DNA of 64,000 nt from Dryas octopetala (lineage: Eukaryota > Streptophyta > Magnoliopsida > Rosales > Rosaceae), in NCBI GenBank assembly GCA_963921425.1, contig OY992837.1, forward strand, positions 2,887,896 to 2,951,895, read 5' to 3'. The notes under the pieces were generated by a model. The model made no database searches. It was given only the letters and a program-made list of their open reading frames with translations, and had not been told where the DNA came from. The position numbers were made by a program, and so were the translations under genes. Shown here one piece after another: positions 60,498-64,000 of this stretch (its first letter is position 1; every line of letters begins with the position of its first letter).

Positions 60498-61975
60498 TCT
60501 AGCTAAACCCAGCTAGCTAGCTAGCTTGAAATGAACCACTTTTTTCAGAGAGCTGAAATATTCTGATACAAAAATTACAGACAACCCAAATTAAAGACCT
60601 TTCTGTTGGTTATGTTTATGAAGGAAGATGAGGAAAGAAAGATGTGAGTGAGGAAATGAGGATGGTGTGAATTTGACTGAGAAAATAGTATCCCATGCAA
60701 AAAGAGCCTGAAGCAATATTTGGTTTAATTTGCTTGGAATCTTTTTGGTATCACAAACTGGTTAACACAAAGAAAAGGCACTAAATCATTTTCTGCTTAG
60801 TTTCCATAACCTGCTAGCAAGCTAGAGGGAGTTTGAATCTGAAAACAAACCCAATATGAAGCAAGAAGGATGGTATAGAACAGGATATCGATAGCTATTT
60901 TTATCCAACAATTAATGGGTTCTGGTGAAATTGGTGGGAGCATTTAATACCAGAACCGACCCTTATTAACATGTGGCACACTGGCACTTCACTCCTCTCT
61001 CACAATATTGTTACACAAAAGCGGCCAACCAATTTTTTAAAATTCTTGTGTATATTGCATGCTTTCAAGTTTCACCACATGGAAAATTAATAAATTACTG
61101 TAAGCATTGATTGAAAAGGAGATATAAGCAGTCAACTAACAATTAATACAAAGAGTGGTTCGACGGAATGGGCGTATGTAATAATGTTAATGCCAATCAC
61201 ACCGCCTTAATGGATTGGGGCATTGTTTGTTTAATTTGCTCCATCCCATCACTCACTCACAGGTCACAAAGCTTTTATGGTATTAAATTTCTTCTTCAGC
61301 TGTCAACAACTACCTAAAGAGTTTGTCATAGGAATTCCATATTACTTCAGTGGTTGAGGCACAATTGGGTAGTTTGGTTAAGTTCCTTCTCTACCTTATT
61401 GGCCCTCCTTTTGTTTTTTTCCCCACTTTGACATCTACCCGGAGCTACTTTTTACTTGTTTATGGTGTATAAGGAAAATTTTACAGTGTTCAAAGATGAA
61501 GTTACTGTGGCCTATGAAGTATCATGATAATGTTCTTTTATTAAACATTTCCACAACATAAGATTTTTATTTTATATTAAAAGAATATAAACCACACTTT
61601 CAGATAAAATATATAATCAATTCCCAGTATAATAATATAAAATTTACTACAATTTTAGAGAGGCCCTAAATTCGAATTTATCTCTCTAAATAAAAAGAAG
61701 TAAACATAACGTAAGATTTTAGACTATCTAACATAAAAACATATCCAGTGGCCAAAAAAAAACATAAAACATATCCCAAACTAAAAAGGAAGCCAAAAGA
61801 GAGCAAATCCATATGATAAAAGGTTTTTGCTTTGTAGAGCACACATGAAAAGGTTCAGAATGGGAATGCCGATAGAGATGGGCCAACCGAAACCCAATCC
61901 TTGGGCCCAAGGTTTATCGGGTTAGGATTGATATGATTTGGGCTGGGAAACTTGATAAGGGTGGCTTCTATTCAC
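60498..61975. other. Intergenic, promoter side of the ABCG gene
   Basis: No protein gene is supported. GGGCCC-type words occur near 61910. The right end borders the GC-rich transposon. Confidence 0.5.
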
Positions 61976-62820
61976 ATCCACGAAGGGGGGGGGCTATTCA
62001 GACCACCCTATTGTGCTGAGTTGACCACCCCCCTAAAATTTTGTCCATTTTTGCCCATTTTGCCCCTGCATGCCCATTTTCCAGATTTTGGCCAGCCACC
62101 CCTCCCCGCCGCCGGCGCAACCCCACCCCCTCTCCACCGCCGGCGCGACCCCACCCTTCCCCAGCCACCACTCCCCCACCCATCCCCTCCCTTCCCCCAG
62201 CCCGCCCCCAGCCAGCCCACCCCTACCCAGCCCCCGCCCCCCAGCCAGCCCACCCCTACCCAGCCAGCCCCTCCCCAGCCCGCCCGCACCCCCTCACCCC
62301 AAGCCCCGCCGCCGTTGCACCCATCCCCAGCCCGCCCGCACCCTCTCACCCCAAGCCCAGCCCCCGTCGCACCCCTCCCCAGCCCGCCCGCACCCCCTCA
62401 CCCCAAGCCCAGCCCCCGTCGCACCCCCCAGCCCCAGCCCCCGTCGCACCCATCCCCCACCCCGATCTGGAGGTCTATGGGGTTGCGCCGGCCACGGTGG
62501 TCCGATGAGGGAGGGAGGCAGACAGAGGGGAGAGAGAGAAGATGGCAGAGAGAGGGAAGGAGATCGGGCCAGGGGAGGGGGTCGCGCCGGCCATGGGGAG
62601 GGGTGGGTCGCGCCGGCGGTGGGGAGGGGGGGTCGCGCCGGCCATGGGGAGGGGGTGGGGTGGGTTGCGCCGGCCATGGGGAGTGGTGGCCGGCCGAAAT
62701 TGGAGGGGTGGGTTTTTTTTTTTTTTATGCAGGGGCAAAATGGGCAAAATGGGCAAAAATTTGAATGGGGTGGTCAATTTAGCAGTTTGGGTGGTCTGAA
62801 CAGCCCCCCCCATCCACGAA
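61976..62820. mobile_element. GC-rich Mutator-like non-autonomous transposon
   Basis: A 9-bp duplication ATCCACGAA lies at 61976-61984 and 62812-62820. The element between (61985-62811, 827 bp) has long inverted ends. The left begins with nine G then CTATTCAGACCACCC and runs to TGCCCATTTTGCCCCTGCAT. The right mirrors it: ATGCAGGGGCAAAATGGGCA to GGGTGGTCTGAACAG and eight C. The 9-bp duplication and long ends fit Mutator-like elements. The inside is extremely GC-rich, C-rich at left with 50-bp tandem units (AGCCCGCCCGCACCC / CACCCCAAGCCCAGCCCCCG) and G-rich at right with GGGTCGCGCCGGCCATGGGG repeats. So the entire element is roughly self-complementary. Long Pro- or Gly-rich open frames over it are by-products of composition. 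Confidence 0.85.
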
Positions 62821-63770
62821 TTGTTCAGTCTTAGTGAAATTTTTAATGACGCGTACAACCTCTTAATGACAATTTAGAATTGATGTTTAGCTCAAATGAC
62901 ATAGATCATAGAGTAAAGAGTAAAGATGATAAGTTTCATTTCCATTGTAAACAAAAAACAAAAACGTTGTTTATAGTCCGAGCTCACTGCTCAAGCAAAG
63001 CCCAGACCCAAAAAGATTTTGTTATTCAAACATTAGCACAATAGCACGTGTCGATTTAAGATGAGAGCTAAGAGCTTTACTAATTTCATGTATTGGCCGG
63101 CTCCATATTCGATAGGATCGGATCCTCGGTTTCCCTCTTTTTTTTTTTACTCTCTTAGCCTCCTCTTATACAGAAAGCAAGGAAGCCTCCACCTTTCAAA
63201 TCAAACTCAGATAATTTAAGGTACATATCAGTTGCTATTGTTAAAGTTTCAACTTTTTACTATATTCTTTGGATTTTGGTATGTGGGTTTGGTGCGCTTG
63301 TTAATTTCTATCACTCTATAACTGCAATTTATGTTAATTTGAATTGGGTGAATGGATTGAAGGAGAAAAATGTGATTTTTGTTATCTCCATTTAGTCTGA
63401 ATTGCGAATTTTAGAGATGGGTTTGCTGCTAAACTGTTCTTTCCGTCATGATTTGTTCCTATATAGTACTTTATAACGTACGTAAGATTTTGGGCAATTG
63501 ATTCTCAGTTTTGTTGCACTTCAAATTCTAAGATGTGGGTATCTCAGTTTCATTTTTGGGGTCTAGACTATTGTTCGAATGGCTGGTCCTTAATGGGTTT
63601 AAAAACACTGCCTTAAGTACTGACTGACCCAAATAACTTCAGCTTCACCAATTTTGTGTGTAACTAGCCATGTTGGACACCAACTTAATTGTAACTAGTA
63701 ATGCTGTATTGCTGTGTAACTTAGCTTCACCATCACATTCATTCTAGTGCTTTTTGGTAATTAACTGCAG
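62821..63770 (+). other. Promoter, leader exon and leader intron of TEN1
   Basis: A probable non-coding first exon ends at 63220 (TTTAAG|GTACAT). An acceptor CTGCAG lies at 63765-63770, followed by the exon with the TEN1 start codon. This would be a 550-bp leader intron. Confidence 0.5.
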
Positions 63771-63829
63771 GCAGTACTCAAATTCCAGGAAAGATTTGGA
63801 TGCTTTTTTAAGGTTAGAGAGTTTACTTG

Positions 63830-63933
63830 ATGGCATCATCTACTGTAAAATCTGGGGCATTGGTTTTATTGCAAGATCTGCATCCATCTTCTCCATACTT
63901 CAAGCAAGGGGCTTCATTGAGAGTAACTGGAAA
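63830..63933 (+). CDS. TEN1: CST complex subunit TEN1, first coding exon (cut by window edge)
   Basis: The exon reads MASSTVKSGALVLLQDLHPS then SPYFKQGASLRVTGK, the conserved N-terminus of plant TEN1. The likely donor is AAA|GTACGA at 63934; without splicing the frame would end after 52 codons. TEN1 is a small OB-fold protein that with CTC1 and STN1 caps plant telomeres and helps fill in the C-strand. The rest of the gene lies outside the window. Only 35 residues are visible, but the match is distinctive. Confidence 0.8.
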
Positions 63934-64000
63934 GTACGAGACTTCTGCCCTTCCAATGTTTAGTGGTCCTTTCAATTGTGTTATATAAATATTGATGGTG

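Noticed and set aside
61952..62858. Several overlapping Pro/Ser- or Gly/Arg-rich open frames of 127-270 codons
   Set aside because: They are open in all frames because the transposon is almost free of A and T. They have no domains or codon bias and end in its inverted ends.

Overview
The window is nuclear DNA from a eudicot plant. The genes have short AG|GT-type introns, are AT-rich between exons, and encode plant-only families (pectin methylesterases with inhibitor domains, F-box/PP2, TOPP phosphatase, half-size ABCG, PX-PH phospholipase D). The F-box relics, repeat types and protein wording suggest a woody Rosaceae genome such as Prunus, but this is inference and was not searched. I rebuilt thirteen complete or nearly complete protein genes exon by exon, and the reading frame closes across every intron. 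There is also one gene cut by the right edge, two F-box pseudogenes, one microRNA precursor and two related C/D snoRNAs.

Layout. 0-5 kb: repeats and a MIR164 hairpin (minus). 5-11 kb: a uL18-family mitochondrial/organellar-type ribosomal protein and an MCT-1/MCTS1 homologue (both plus), bracketed by two decayed F-box genes (minus). 12.7-15.5 kb: folate-receptor-like membrane protein (minus). 15.7-16.9 kb: inverted-repeat element with a LINE-type retroposon nested inside it. 18.2-19.2 kb: DRM1/ARP dormancy-auxin protein (minus). 21.5-32.3 kb: PP1 catalytic subunit (plus), ribosomal eL18 with an intronic snoRNA (plus), then two tandem pectin methylesterases (minus). 32.9-36.6 kb: a DUF1399/GRDP-type protein (minus). 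37.6-40.4 kb: a 2.8-kb satellite array of 179-bp units that are themselves made of about 22-bp subunits. 40.6-41.1 kb: a second copy of the snoRNA with its own site II/telo-box promoter. 41.9-43.6 kb: F-box/PP2 protein (minus). 44.9-45.4 kb: a foldback element. 46.2-48.6 kb: plastid-type TPR protein (plus). 50.2-56.5 kb: phospholipase D zeta (plus, 20 coding exons) with a SINE in its 3' flank. 57.3-60.5 kb: ABCG11-type transporter (minus). 62.0-62.8 kb: a very GC-rich transposon with long inverted ends and a 9-bp target duplication. 63.8 kb to the end: first coding exon of TEN1 of the telomere CST complex.

The genes are not an operon. They share a neighbourhood that, from memory of Arabidopsis chromosome 3 (At3g05580 to At3g05630), looks like an ancestral block: PP1-type TOPP, RPL18, PME21-like, PME22-like, TPR, PLD zeta 2. 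Functional themes that recur are cell wall and cuticle (two PMEs, ABCG11), translation (uL18, MCT-1, eL18, snoRNAs) and lipid/phosphate signalling (PLD zeta with two PHR1-type sites upstream).

The strongest candidates for something undescribed are the 179-bp higher-order satellite, the paired intronic/independent snoRNA, the GC-rich 827-bp transposon, and three GC-AG introns in three neighbouring genes.
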